Below are positions 1-11,605 of a stretch of DNA of 64,000 nucleotides, piece after piece. Where the stretch lies: NCBI GenBank assembly GCA_902806595.1, contig CADCXC010000038.1, positions 2,976,001 to 3,040,000 of the forward strand, read 5' to 3'. Below the pieces are notes generated by a model, which made no database searches, had not been told where the DNA came from, and saw nothing but the letters and a program-made list of their open reading frames with translations. The DNA is from Pyrenopolyporus hunteri (taxonomy: Eukaryota > Ascomycota > Sordariomycetes > Xylariales > Hypoxylaceae). How positions within the stretch are numbered: position 1 is the first letter of the stretch; every line of letters starts with the position of its first letter. The position numbers and the translations under genes are program-made.

Positions 1-3000
1 ATATTAATATAAAATTTAATTAAATATATTTTAAATAATATAATTATTTAATAAATAATAAATGTCGATTTTAATTATATTTTTAAAAATTATTATAAAT
101 TTAACGATGATTTTTTATTAATATATAATAAACGATTTATTTATCGTATATATTATAAGGGATATTTTATTTATTTTTTTATTTATAAAATTACGTCGAT
201 CTTCGATATATTTAAAATAAAAGTTTTTAAAAAAAAAGTTTTAATTAATTTTTTTACTATATTTAAAAAAATCCATTTTATATCCTAATTAACATTTATT
301 AACGAATTTAAATTATATCGAATTATATATAAAATTTTTATAAATATTTATAATAAAATTACCGTTTTATTTAAAATCGAATATTTCCGTTAAATTAATA
401 TTTTTTCGTTAATATTAAAATTATATAAATTTAATTTTATAAATATTATAAAAACGTTAAAATCGATAATTACGTTAAATAAAAAATTAACCGTTAAAAT
501 TAATAATAAATTCGTAATTTTATATACATTTATTATTACTTTTATTAATAATATATCGTAATAATAAATTAATTTAAAAATATTAAACGTATAAACGATT
601 AAAAATTATCGATTTTATAAAATTAAAAATATATAACGAATAAATTTTATATATAATATCGTTAAACATTAACGTAAATATATTAATATTTAACGTTAAC
701 GTTAATATATAAATAAAATAAATTTAATTAATAAAAGGAAATATTCGTTAATATATAATATAATTATTAAAATCTTCGTAATTAAATATATTACGCCGAT
801 TTTAAATATTATTTAAAATTATTTTAATAATTCGATACATTCAAAATTTAACGATATTATAAAAATAATTCATTAAATTTTTTTAAATTAAATTTAACTT
901 TTTTCTTTTTTTAATTATCGTTTAATTATTAATAAATAATATTAAGTTTTAAAATTTAAAATTATAATAAAATACGTTAAAATATTTCGACGTATATTAT
1001 TTTTTTTTAAATAATTATCGATTTTATTTTTTTATTATATATTAATATATAATTTATATAAATATAATCGTTAAATTATTTTAACGATTATAATTACCCG
1101 TTATTAATTTTACAAACGATATTTTAAAATATTATTTATTCGCGTTATTAAAATTAAGTTTTATAATAATATTATTATTAACGAATTTAATATTAATTTA
1201 ATAATTATTAATATTTTAATACGTATTTTAATCGAAATAATACGTATTAATTTTTTATTAACTATAAATATAATATATAAAAAAAACTATAAATTATAAC
1301 AATTTATAAATAATATTTATAAAAATCGTCGTTTATTTTAATTATTTTATAAAATAACGATTATAATATTCGATAAAATAAAAGTTAAAATAATTACTTC
1401 GAATCGATTTTATATTTCGTTTATAATATTAAAAACTTTAATTAAAGTTTTTATAAATTCATTTATATTATTTATATTTAATATTTTTATAAATAAGTTA
1501 ATTATAATATTTTTTATTAAATAAATAAAAATAAAAAACGATATTAACGTCGATTTTTTTTTCGATTTATAAAAATTTATAAAATATAAATAATAAATTA
1601 CGCGGTTAAATATTTATATTAAATTATATTATTTTAAAATATTTAAACGTTATAATATTATTTTATTATTAATAATATTATTTAAAAAAAAAAATATAAA
1701 TAAATTTTTTCGAAATTTATAATAAATTAAATAATAGATTTATTAATATATTTATAAATTTTAAAAAAATATTATTATACGAATAAATTATCGTAATTTT
1801 AAAAAAAATTTATTTAAATATAAAAATTTAGTGTAAATTTTACGTTTATTTTTTTTAAACGAATTCGAATATAATAAACTTAATATTACGTAAATAATTA
1901 AAAATTTAAATTAAAAAATATCGATAATATTTTTAATTTTATTACTTTTTAATTTTAAAATAAATGTAAAAAATAATAAAAATTTTTTAATTATAATGGC
2001 TTTTATTTTTAACGTCGTATATTATAAATTTATAGTTTTAATTTATATAAAAATAATATATTATAAATAAAATTTTAAATTATTTATAAAAAAAAAAAAA
2101 ATATTAAAATTATTTTATATAAAATTATTATAAGTTTATAATTTAAATTATAAAAAATCAAACATAATCATTAATAATAATAACGTAATTAAATAATAAA
2201 AAAAAGTTTTTTTTTTAAATAAATATATATGCGAAATTTAATTTTAATTTTATATTATAAAAAAATTTATAACGTTTATATTATAATATTATATTATTAA
2301 CGATAAATTCGATATTCGTCGAATTATTTTTTAATAAAATTAATATATTATTTATCGTAACGATTATAAAGTTCGATTAAATTATATTTTTACTTATAAA
2401 ATACTTTTCGATTAATTTAATTTTATTTTTTTTTATAAAAAATTTAAATTAATTAAATAATCGATTTTTAAATTTAATTATATTCGAATTATAAAATATT
2501 AATATTATTAATTTAATAATATAATAAATTTCGATTTTTTATATATATTTATAATCGTAATTTTAATTATAAAGTTTTTAAATTACGAAAAATTTTTAAT
2601 TAAACTTTTAATTATTATTTTTACAATTAAATAAACTTTTAATAATTTCATAAATATAAATTAAAAAATTATTAAATTTTTCGTTTTAAATAAAAAAAAA
2701 CTTTATATAATTTCGTTTAAAAAATTATATAATAATTAAAATATAATTATCGATTTATTTATAATTATTAACGAATTATTATAAATTAATTAACGCATTT
2801 AATATTATTAATTTCGTTAAATATATCGTTTTTTAAATATTAAAATTTAACGTTTTTAAATAAATATTTAAATATTATTATTTAATTTCGTTTTATTATT
2901 TTAATTCGATAAATAACTTTATTATATAAATACGTAATAAATTTATTTATACATTATTTAAAAAAAAAAAAAAATTAATTAATTAACACGATAAAATAAA

Positions 3001-3539
3001 TATAAATAAATTATAAATAACGTATAATATATTTATAAAATTTAATTAAAAATTAATATTAATTTATAAAATTAATAATTAATGTTATTTATAACGATTT
3101 AAACGTAAATTAATATATTAAAAATTCGTAAATAAAATTTAAATTAAATATTTTAATAAATTATACGGTTTAATTAAATTTAAATTATTTAATTACGATT
3201 AAATTATTTAATTTTTTAAACGTTATAAAAAATTAAATAATTTAACGTTTTTAAATTATAAATATTACATTTAAATAAATTTAAAACGTTTTATATTCGA
3301 TTTATACGGGGTTTTTTATATTAAATAATTTAATGATTTATATGTGTAAATTTTTTTTCGTTTTAATAAAATTTAACGTTTTAAATAATTTACGTTCGAT
3401 TCGTTTTACGTTCGATAAAAATTAAACGGTTTAATTAAGTTTTACGTATAAAATTTTTTTATTCGAACTTTTTTATTTGTTTTTTTAAACCGTTTAAAAA
3501 TTAAGCAATATTTTTACCGGATATATACCGTTTAACTAA
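1..3539. repeat. AT-rich RIP-degraded block
   Basis: The stretch is almost pure A/T with stop codons in every frame and no usable reading frame. By eye the remaining C and G are overwhelmingly in CpG (TCG, ACG), while CpA, CpT and CpC are nearly absent and TpA is very common. This is what repeat-induced point mutation (C to T on both strands) does to duplicated DNA, so the block is most likely one or more dead transposon copies or a heterochromatic island. No transposon domain or terminal repeat can be read through the damage. It ends sharply near 3539, where normal composition resumes with a C run. The left side continues beyond the window. Confidence 0.85.
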
Positions 3540-4002
3540 CCCCCCCAAAGACGCTAAGGTAATAGGTAGGTAGCATATAAGTACTCATACATACCTACCC
3601 GACTCCTCATTGGATAAGCGGGTGTGTCCGTGCCCCATATAGTTGGAGACTCGAACGCGCCGATTTTCAGCCCAGCAGCCCAGAAGCCCGGCACCCCGGG
3701 TTACGTAGTAACGGCAAACGAGGCGGTTACCCAAGCGTCTCTCCCCCCCCAATCCCCCTCGCCCCGCCACCCTCCATCGAGCTTAAATCTAAACTTCTGC
3801 CAATTCTCGAACTTGTCGTCATCGCTTCGAGAAACAAGTACACATTCAACTCCAACAACCACACGCATAGACCCCCCCAGGTTACTTCGGTCGGGGTCTA
3901 TGTGGACGCATGCGCTTCGTGTTGTGTCCATTGGAGTTAATGCGTACTTGATTTAATATTCTCATCCCGATTCATCCAAAACAGTCTCACACTACCGACA
4001 AG
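3540..4002. other. Upstream region of the GRF gene
   Basis: Normal-composition DNA between the RIP block and the GRF zinc-finger gene. It has TACC/GGTA repeats at about 3560-3600 and pyrimidine-rich tracts at 3740-3780. It probably holds the promoter and 5' leader. Short open frames here show no family resemblance. Confidence 0.5.
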
Positions 4003-5332
4003 ATGCAGCGCTCGAGCGCTTTCAGTACTCCGTATAAGCTTCCGGCTAACGGTGTCTTTGAGGATGGCGTATGGCTCTGTAAGTACCTAACCTGCCTACA
4101 TGATACCTACCTAGTGTTACGAGTCTCAAAGCACTTACCTGATTGCGACACGTGCCACAACGGCAAGCACTTTAATTGATTGACTGACTGACTTACTTTT
4201 TTTTTTCCTCCGTCTAGGCAATTGTACTCCTCGCCTGCCCGCGTCTCACTACCAGGTCCGGAAGGACTCGCCCAACAAAGGCCGCTGGTTCTTCACCTGC
4301 CCGAACCCCCCGAACTCGGACACCAAGTGCAACTTCTTCCTATGGATCGAGGAAGCCCAAAAGCGCGAGCTCGACGGCGTCCCGGCTACGTCCAGCCAGC
4401 CTGACAACACCCCGAGCCACCGACCCGAGAAGCGGCAGCGAACCATCCAAGAAAGCAGAATCCCGGCTCGGGACCGCCAGCCCGGCCCCGGCACTCCCTC
4501 GGGCACCGTCCGAAGCCCCGTGACCGTGGGACGTTCGCCGATCTTCATCAAGCAGGAGAGCTCCCTCTCGGACAAGCCAATGGCAGATTTGCAACCGGCA
4601 CTGCCCCTCAAACCGACGCCGACCGCCGCGGGCAAGCGAAAGCGCTCCGATCGCTCCGACTACAACGACTTCTCCTCCGGCGAGGAAGAGGAGCTCATCG
4701 TCATCTCCAGCAGCTCGAGCCGCGGCCCGACAGACACCGGTAAGCCCCGCAACGCCTTCGAGACCCCCACGACGTCGACCCGACCGCGCACCGACACCGG
4801 TAACGCCGACGGCGACGGCGACGCCGTCATCACCCCTCTAACCGAGAGACCAGTCCGCCGCATCCTCTTCTCCAACGGCAAGCCCTCCTCCCCCTCCTCC
4901 TCCTCCCGCCCCAGGCTCCTCAGCTCGATCCCGCGGCTCGCGCCCCCGACCATGACGTCGCCGCCCTCGTCGCCCGAGACGCCGCGCGCCAACGCCAACG
5001 CCGCACCCACCTCCTCCCCTTCCGGCACGCACAACACGCCCTCGGCCGGCCTGGCGTCGGGCATCGCGCGGGAGATCGTGCCGCTGCTCGAGGCGCAGGG
5101 CCTCGGCGGCCGGGCCCTCCGGGACGTGCGCGCGGCCCTCGAGCGCCACGCGGCGCAGGCGATGGGCCTCGAGCGCGGGCGCGACGCCTCGCGCGACGCC
5201 GCCCGCCGCGCCGAGGCCCGCGTCGCCGAGCTCGAGACCCGCGTCCGCGAGCTCGAGGACCAGCGCCGCATCGAGGCTGAGATGCGCCAGGCGACGCTGG
5301 CGGCGCTTGCGCAGTTGGATCGTGAGGGTTAG
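4003..5332 (+). CDS. GRF-type zinc-finger protein
   Basis: Coding exons 4003-4078 and 4218-5332 give 396 residues; the intron 4079-4217 has a GTAAGT donor and a TAG acceptor. Joining the exons restores a GRF zinc finger: Cys26 and Cys28, then GRWFFTC with Cys53, then Cys63 followed by NFFLW. In known GRF proteins (APE2, NEIL3, topoisomerase 3-alpha) this finger binds single-stranded nucleic acid. The middle (about 70-300) is low-complexity, rich in Ser, Pro and Thr, with a basic GKRKR stretch that could be a nuclear signal. The last ~75 residues are Ala/Arg/Glu heptads that should form a coiled coil. No catalytic domain is present, so it is probably a nuclear DNA- or RNA-binding adaptor. The 3' half is very GC-rich, in sharp contrast to the RIP block 0.5 kb upstream. 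The finger is certain by motif; the cellular role is unknown. Confidence 0.88.
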
Positions 5333-6105
5333 TAGGGATGGGGGGGTGTGTGTGTTCCTGTGTGTGTGTGTGCAGGGCGGAGGATGGTAGGAGGGAAGAG
5401 AGGAAAGGAAAGGGTGTTTAAGTCAGGTCGTTGACCTAAGTAAGAGGAGGAAAGGCGTTCAGTTTAGGCTATGGGCCTAGTAAGAGGAGGATAATTAGGG
5501 ATGGAAGAAGAAGTTTGATCGATTGGTTGGTTGGTTGGTGGATTTTAATCCAGTTCTGTACCCTTGAGTGGTTCACGCTCGAGGGATTTTATTGTATTAC
5601 TCCAAGGTTTCGATGTTTTCGAGGTTTGGAGCGCGTTTACGGAAAGGAGTCTTTTCGGATGGTTCGTTTGACACACATAAGGATACCCCATTCTGTTACT
5701 GTTTTCGGTCTCACGCGGAATGACTAGTAGATAGGTTAGATAGTTTTGGCCGTAATGATCATGTTATGGTTGTGATGCCAACATTTCGTCTTCATTCAGT
5801 AACTTTTATTCCTACCGCAGCTACGTGGTATCTAATTGTAATCATGCCATCCCGGTTCTACCTAGAACCCTTCTAGTTTCGGGTTGCATTTGTACCTAAC
5901 CCCCCTACCCCCCTAAACTTGGCGTACCTAATGCCAATGGCCAAGACGCGATGCCGTAATGTGTTACTGACTTTCTTTCTTCCTTGGTATGGGGTTCGTG
6001 GATGGATTGCTGAGGATTCGGCGTAAAAGTGCGTACGTTGAGCCACAACGCGCCGTGTCCTAGCTTTAACCTCGCTCCGTCCGTAGAGACGACAGTAGGT
6101 GGGAT
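5333..6105. other. Convergent intergenic region
   Basis: Lies between the 3' ends of the GRF gene and the PTPA-family gene. A TG-rich microsatellite follows the GRF stop (about 5345-5375). The rest looks like 3' untranslated sequence; no gene is supported. Confidence 0.5.
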
Positions 6106-7374
6106 CTAATCGAACGGTATCCGGCGTAATGTCTCCCCGGCGCCATTCTTCCTCATTGCCTGGGCGGCTGCAATGGCACTAGGGACCTTAATCCCGCAAC
6201 AGTCGCCCCAGCTGTTGGTATTGTGTACATGTTGCACGCCATCATGCTCGACGACCACTGCTCCTCCTTCGCTTTCGTTCTCTTCGCTCGATACACCTGC
6301 TTCGGCCTCCGTGCTCATACCCTCCACCGCCGGCACCAGCGAGCCGAAAAGGAAGTGCTGCATTACGGGAAGCTTTCGCAAGACCTCAGCTACGAACATC
6401 CTCCTCATGCCGCCTTCTACCTTGCTCCAGCTCTTCGCCGAGGAGATGTCGTCTAGCATTGGGCTGTGCCAGCGCAAGCCCTTGACCGTCTTTGTGCTGT
6501 TGACGAAATTCACCTGCCCGAGATACATATAGTCGTGACCGAATTCTTCTAAGGTTAGTTCCTGGTGTATCGCTAATGGGGTAATGAAAGGGTGGTGAAG
6601 GAGTTGGCTGGCCCCGAAGAGGAACGGGAGGAACTGGTAGTCGTCCAAACCCCAGACTCCGTGTGAGCCGGCCGGTTCAAGGTAGTACGTCGACTGGATT
6701 GTCCGCATGAGCTCTAGGTAACGGGTAAACACCTTTAGGACTAGCGCCTTGAAATCGGTCTTCTCTACGATTCGGAGCTGATACAGACATAGCAGCCATA
6801 TTATGAAGTTCAGCTCGTGGCCCGAGCCGTAGTCGATCCGGTTTCGGTTGCCGAATGACTGGTTAAGGTAGGTTTCGACCTCCGCAATGGCATCCTGGGA
6901 AGTCAGGCCAAGCTTCTGATGCCAAGAAGGGCTGGCGGCTTTGGCCTTGTCGAGAAAGGTGCGGAAGACCTTGTTTCCAAACCTCGATCCTCCCGAATCG
7001 TCTGGGGGAGTATCTCGAACTAGGGCTTCTGCTTCGTCAAGGATACTGATAATAGACTTGACGGCGGGACTGCAGTCCTCGTCCTTGACAGCGGAGATGG
7101 GTGTATCTACTACGGCATCTGTAAGACTGAAGACGAATGAGAGAAGAAGAGTGTAGGTTGGCGACGAAAGAAAGAGTTCGTGGTCCTTTGTGGATAGAAT
7201 CCGTCGGGAGGGTACCTGGAATGAATGAGATGAAGTATCCGGCGGTGGCGGTAGCGCAGGTGTCTCTGGTAATGGAAGGGGATTTGATGGTGGAGGCCTT
7301 CGACGGCGAGGTTCCAACTTGGGGATCTTATCCTTTAGATTCGGGGTCGCTTCCAGGGAGCGTTGTGTAGCCAT
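6106..7374 (-). CDS. RRD1: PP2A activator (PTPA family prolyl isomerase)
   Basis: A single-exon gene of 422 residues. PTPA-family signatures are clear: SRFGNKVFRTF near residue 130, NRIDYGSGHELNF near 178, EPAGSHGVWGLDDYQFLPF near 230, and PVMQHFLFGSLVPA near 340. Members are peptidyl-prolyl isomerases that reactivate and help assemble PP2A-type phosphatase catalytic subunits in cytoplasm and nucleus. Fungi usually have two paralogues; the RWHSPMLDDIS segment and a C-terminal tail ending WGDCCGIKVPSAIAAAQ make me favour Rrd1 over Rrd2, from memory of the families only. The N-terminus carries a Pro-rich, probably disordered stretch before the domain (about 20-50). It is transcribed divergently from RRP46. 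Confidence 0.93.
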   Translation of the reverse strand: MATQRSLEATPNLKDKIPKLEPRRRRPPPSNPLPLPETPALPPPPDTSSHSFQVPSRRILSTKDHELFLSSPTYTLLLSFVFSLTDAVVDTPISAVKDEDCSPAVKSIISILDEAEALVRDTPPDDSGGSRFGNKVFRTFLDKAKAASPSWHQKLGLTSQDAIAEVETYLNQSFGNRNRIDYGSGHELNFIIWLLCLYQLRIVEKTDFKALVLKVFTRYLELMRTIQSTYYLEPAGSHGVWGLDDYQFLPFLFGASQLLHHPFITPLAIHQELTLEEFGHDYMYLGQVNFVNSTKTVKGLRWHSPMLDDISSAKSWSKVEGGMRRMFVAEVLRKLPVMQHFLFGSLVPAVEGMSTEAEAGVSSEENESEGGAVVVEHDGVQHVHNTNSWGDCCGIKVPSAIAAAQAMRKNGAGETLRRIPFD

Positions 7375-7931
7375 CGTATTTTGTGGATTTAACTTAGAAC
7401 ATTGAGCGGTGTGTTTGCACCTAAATTAGGAAGAAGTATAATGTTATAGACGAAGGCAAACCACGGGATGTGTTAAGATGGATGATTTATAAATAAGATG
7501 GATATGTATGGAAGAGGTATAGAAGAGGTACGATACGCCACGCCCCTCTCTCAGTAGTATGTTACTGAATGACAAGCCGATTCATTTAGCGAGTTGATGT
7601 AAGAATTAGGTGCTACGGGTATCTTTCTCTGCTTATTAGGTACCACGAGATAAATGTATAGCGCATTAGTGCAGCCAAAGGCGGGGTTGGCGGTACTTAT
7701 AGTGTACCTGTACAAATACACTGCGCTGGGAGGTACCGAGCTTTGCGATATGTAAGGTAGGGTACATGTAGGTACCCCATTACAGGTAGTACAGCCGCCA
7801 AGCTTGGTGGAAGTTACCGTACCCAGGTTGCTACCCAATTGAGAAAAAGTTCAGTTCCATCGTCACTTTTCTGATTTCTGCGCAAAACACCATTCATAGG
7901 CCAAGAGAATAGCTACGCTTCTTCTGCGAAG
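7375..7931. promoter_or_regulatory. Divergent promoter region, RRD1 / RRP46
   Basis: A 557-bp space between the two start codons must contain both promoters and leaders. TACC/GGTA-type motifs occur at about 7735-7800. No specific factor site can be assigned. Confidence 0.45.
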
Positions 7932-8820
7932 ATGACAGTCAATACCGAACCCGAGGCCCTGCTTTCCCACCTTCATAATGCTGACGGCTCTGCCACTTTC
8001 TCTTTTGCCGGCTATACCGTGGTTGGGGCTGTAAATGGGCCGATCGAGGTGCAAAGACGAGACGAGCTCCCAGAGGAGGCGGCCATCGACGTGATCGTAC
8101 GACCAGCTGCAGGGGTTGGAGGTTCGACTTCCTTCAAAGCTTGCTGTCCCCTATTTAAACACTGCTTACCTTTGCTATTTTAAAGGCACCAGAGAAAGGC
8201 ATTTAGAATCGTTGATTCAATCGACCCTGCGTCACATCATCCTCGTAAACAACTTCCCGAGAACCTTGATCCAGGTTATCCTGCAGGTCACCACGACTCC
8301 AGAGAACGAATATGTAAACACCAAAGTGGCCCAGGCGACTTCGGTAAGGCACATCTACGCAATCCTCGACGAACGATACAACGTACTAACCTGAGGCCCG
8401 ATCCTCTAGAACCTGCCAATCCTGCCCGCCCTCCTCCAGACGGCGGTGCTATCGTTGCTATCCGCCGCTCTTCCGCTCACGGCCACACTAACATCGACGT
8501 CCTTGGCTATTGTTGCGGATGGCGAATCGAGGAGAGTAGTTTCGGACCCTTCGCCGCGAGAGATCGAAGGCGCGCAGTCGTTCCACGTCTTCTCGTTTAC
8601 GTCGCACGACGAATTGATACTCGCAGAGAGTGAAGGAAGCTTCACGATGAAAGAGTGGGACGATGCCTTTGCTGTAGCGCAACGTCGATGCTGCCTATCG
8701 AATACTACGAGCGATGGCGATACTCTCATGGACGACGGCAGCCCAGCGGGTGCAGACTTAAAGCGGTTCATACGATCTACGTTAGAAGAGAAAGTAGCCG
8801 CGGATCTACATTGGAAGTGA
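7932..8820 (+). CDS. RRP46: Exosome core subunit Rrp46 (RNase PH fold)
   Basis: Exons 7932-8121, 8186-8343 and 8410-8820 give 252 residues. The spliced product has the Rrp46 signatures GAVNGPIEVQRRDELPEEAA (about 34-53), GVGGTRERHLE across the first junction, and LVNNFPRTLIQ in exon 2, followed by LPALLQTAVLSLLSAALPL. Rrp46 is one of six RNase PH-like proteins forming the ring of the RNA exosome, which acts in 3'-5' RNA processing and decay in nucleus and cytoplasm; the eukaryotic ring is catalytically inactive. Intron 2 has a GTAAGG donor, a CTAAC branch point and a TAG acceptor. Intron 1 has an unusual GTTCGA donor but is the only join that restores the conserved GGTRERH. The C-terminal part after about residue 180 is less conserved. 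Confidence 0.92.
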
Positions 8821-11605
8821 ACAATGCTGCCTCCAATTCCCCGAACCTTACGACCCGGAACAGCGCGTGCCACGAGACATGTTCCGGGAATATTACTGGC
8901 TAGAATATGTGCGGTACGGCGCTAGATTGGCGGTCTGTAATAGATGACAGGCAGATTCTGCTCGGACGCGTTTGATACTCTCGAATGGGCGCATCGCTTC
9001 CACAAAGACGCAGGAGATCTTCCACGGGGTATGGTGGATCGTTTGGTCAGTTAACAGGGCCGGGGCCCTTGCTTACTTTAGCATGAACGAGTGTTGATAA
9101 GATGGGCCCTCTCTGGTATGCGGACGGGAAAAGCGGCATCTTTCCTGGCAAACTAACCACCAGATATGCATCGCCGGCGCTAGCCAAGATTTTGGCCGGC
9201 GCATTGGGCTGCTCAACGAGTTTACTACAGGGCTATTGGAAGGGACGAAAAGGGTGTCTCGTTACGAGTCTTGATCGGGTGCGGATGACATATGACACTC
9301 TTTAAGAGACGTGCCTGAGAATCTTCTTCTTCCTTCCCGCAGCAAATGTTATCCATAGCCATGCTTTGTCAAGTTAGGACCCCCACGAGATACCGAGAAG
9401 GCGGGTTGACAGCCTCTTCGAAATTCGAAATCCGAAATGTTGTGTGATCCAATGGAGACCTTTTGTCGAAGTGGCGGTTAGTGATGGTTACCGGATGTGT
9501 GATCTGCACAGGGGGGAATTTGTTTGGCTCGACTAAGTTCCAGACGCAGGATTCGTTGTCAAGTGAGAGCTCAAAACAATCCGGTATTATGCAGCTATAC
9601 CTGCAGGAGATCCAGGAGATCAAGGAGGCTCAAAGGGCCCCGTCGACTTTTCGGTTGATTGACTAGTCCATTGTGGGAGATGCCGCCGGCGCAAAGACGA
9701 TGCTGCGTAGTGGTTGCGAGCATCTGTAAGCCCTGGATCGGGGGCAGCTGGGAAAAGAACATGAGACGGTCTAGCCTCCTTGCGCATCGCTCGCTTACGC
9801 CATCCCTGTGCAAAGGTTACAAGGTGAGACCTGGCGCGAAAGCGCTGTACACAGCATTTGTTAGGGGAAACAGGAGAAGTGCTAGTGACGGTGGGTCAAA
9901 CATTTCCGCCACGTACCCTCCATTTTCTCGGGCTTTTGCCCTTTTTCTTCATGATTTCTCGAGGTACACGGCCACGCAAGTATGGTGTGGTAATGATGAT
10001 GGTGGTAACGCCCGCCGCCTCGCGTTCGGTTCTCGCATCGAGTCCTACTATTATTACACGCAGTGTACAGCTCGCCCGATCGCTTGGTCCTTCTGCGAAC
10101 ATTTCTTTTTTTTTTCTCTTTTCCCCCCCCTTTTAACTCGTGTCTTTTATCTATTAAAGGTCCAATCGCGAAAGTACCTACTACCTACCTAACCTACCCG
10201 GCCGTGTACCTTCGGAGGTACCTACCTGGCCGCCCTGGGACCTACTGCATGTACATAGTAGACACGCAGTACGTGATACTTCACCTATTTTCAGGCTCCA
10301 TTTTTGCCCGGGACCCCCTACCTTTGCTCCACCCAGCTGCTACTCCACAGTCCATGCACGGAGGAACCGAGACTCTTTGAGGGAGCTTCAAGCATCTCCA
10401 CTGCCGGTCCTCCATCTCGACTTATCGGCAAGTGACTGATTCATCCTAATAATAAGTCCAGTCGGACACGACCATTTTTTTCGAGGTGTCTTGTCTAACT
10501 GGATCTTCAGTCACTTAGACCCAAGTCTTTCCCTTCCCTAAAGCTGTTTGTGCGAGCAGCAAAAGCAGAGCTCTGGAAGTTCTTGCAGAATCGACCTTCA
10601 GTCTTTACTTTTTTTTCCTCCTTACTATTTTCCTAGTATCGTGTAGCCTCTCGAAGAGTTGAGCTCGAATTCCTTTCTTGTTAAATATTGGTTGCCCTGT
10701 TTAGTAGGCCTATTGTATAGACCTCGGCCTAATAATCCCAACATCGCTAATTTTCCATCTCGAATCCCCCCACTCCTCAACGACCGGTTGACGCCCGACC
10801 TTTCGCGATTCTCACGAGTCTGACAAAACGAATAGACTGCCATAGCGGGACAGGTTATCAGGTTGATCCTAAATACGGTGCTACTGTCTAATTTATCTAA
10901 TCGAGTGGATTATCACGTCGTTCGGGCTTTGCGGGTTTTGCTTCCCTTTACGACACGACGCCATACCACATTTTTCTCTGTGGTTTAAAGATACCAATCC
11001 AGTCCCCAGGGATTCTGCTGCTGCCGTGACCCAGATCGGCGTCACTGCCTGCCGGAGGATATCACAAAACTAACTTACCTTGGGAATAGTTTTGTGTAAG
11101 TTTTCTCGATCATGATTTGCTACCCCTAGAAAGAGGGGGGGAGCGCCGTAGTGTGCTATCACTGCATGGTAATTCTGCCAAGTGCTACCAGTGCCCGGGT
11201 TGCGTTCCATGGTTCTCGTGGACCGGCATTCGGTTTCCCACGCCCGGTTCACATGCGTTGCCTTAAGATAGTATGTACGCGTATAAGAGAGCCCGGCTGA
11301 CAAAGTGGTGCCTTAGTATCCTTCACAGTCGACAGAGGAACGGATTTAAGAACGGAACCCGTCAAATCAAGACAAGCCGCGGATATAGTGTTCCAGATCG
11401 CTGGGTTCGCTGGGTTCGTACTGCGGTTCTAAGTTGATCCTGCAAGATTCGGAAATAGCACTTGGCACTTAGGACCGAAACCTTTGTGCGGCAACCGACT
11501 CGAGCCTTTGTGCACGGCGTTTTCGGTTCCTCCTCGTTTATCCCGCCCATACCTTTTTCTCGAGGTACCTAGGACATTAGCGCATTAGTGCATTAGTGTG
11601 GAGCC
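8821..11605. other. Long intergenic region upstream of NAD kinase
   Basis: About 2.8 kb with no recognisable gene. Open frames present here are short and resemble no family I know. It contains a T-rich tract with C run (10106-10132), TACC repeats (10174-10235) and probably the promoter and leader of the NAD kinase gene. The stretch 8900-9660 has no visible structure. Confidence 0.5.

Noticed and set aside
1..3539. Mitochondrial DNA or a centromere as explanation for the AT block
   Set aside because: No mitochondrial genes or tRNAs, residual CpG pattern typical of RIP, and direct continuity with nuclear genes; centromere identity cannot be tested here.
9659..10380. Overlapping open frames of 92-177 codons on both strands
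   Set aside because: Haphazard composition, homopolymer-rich (poly-F from T runs), no family motif and no matching splice pattern.
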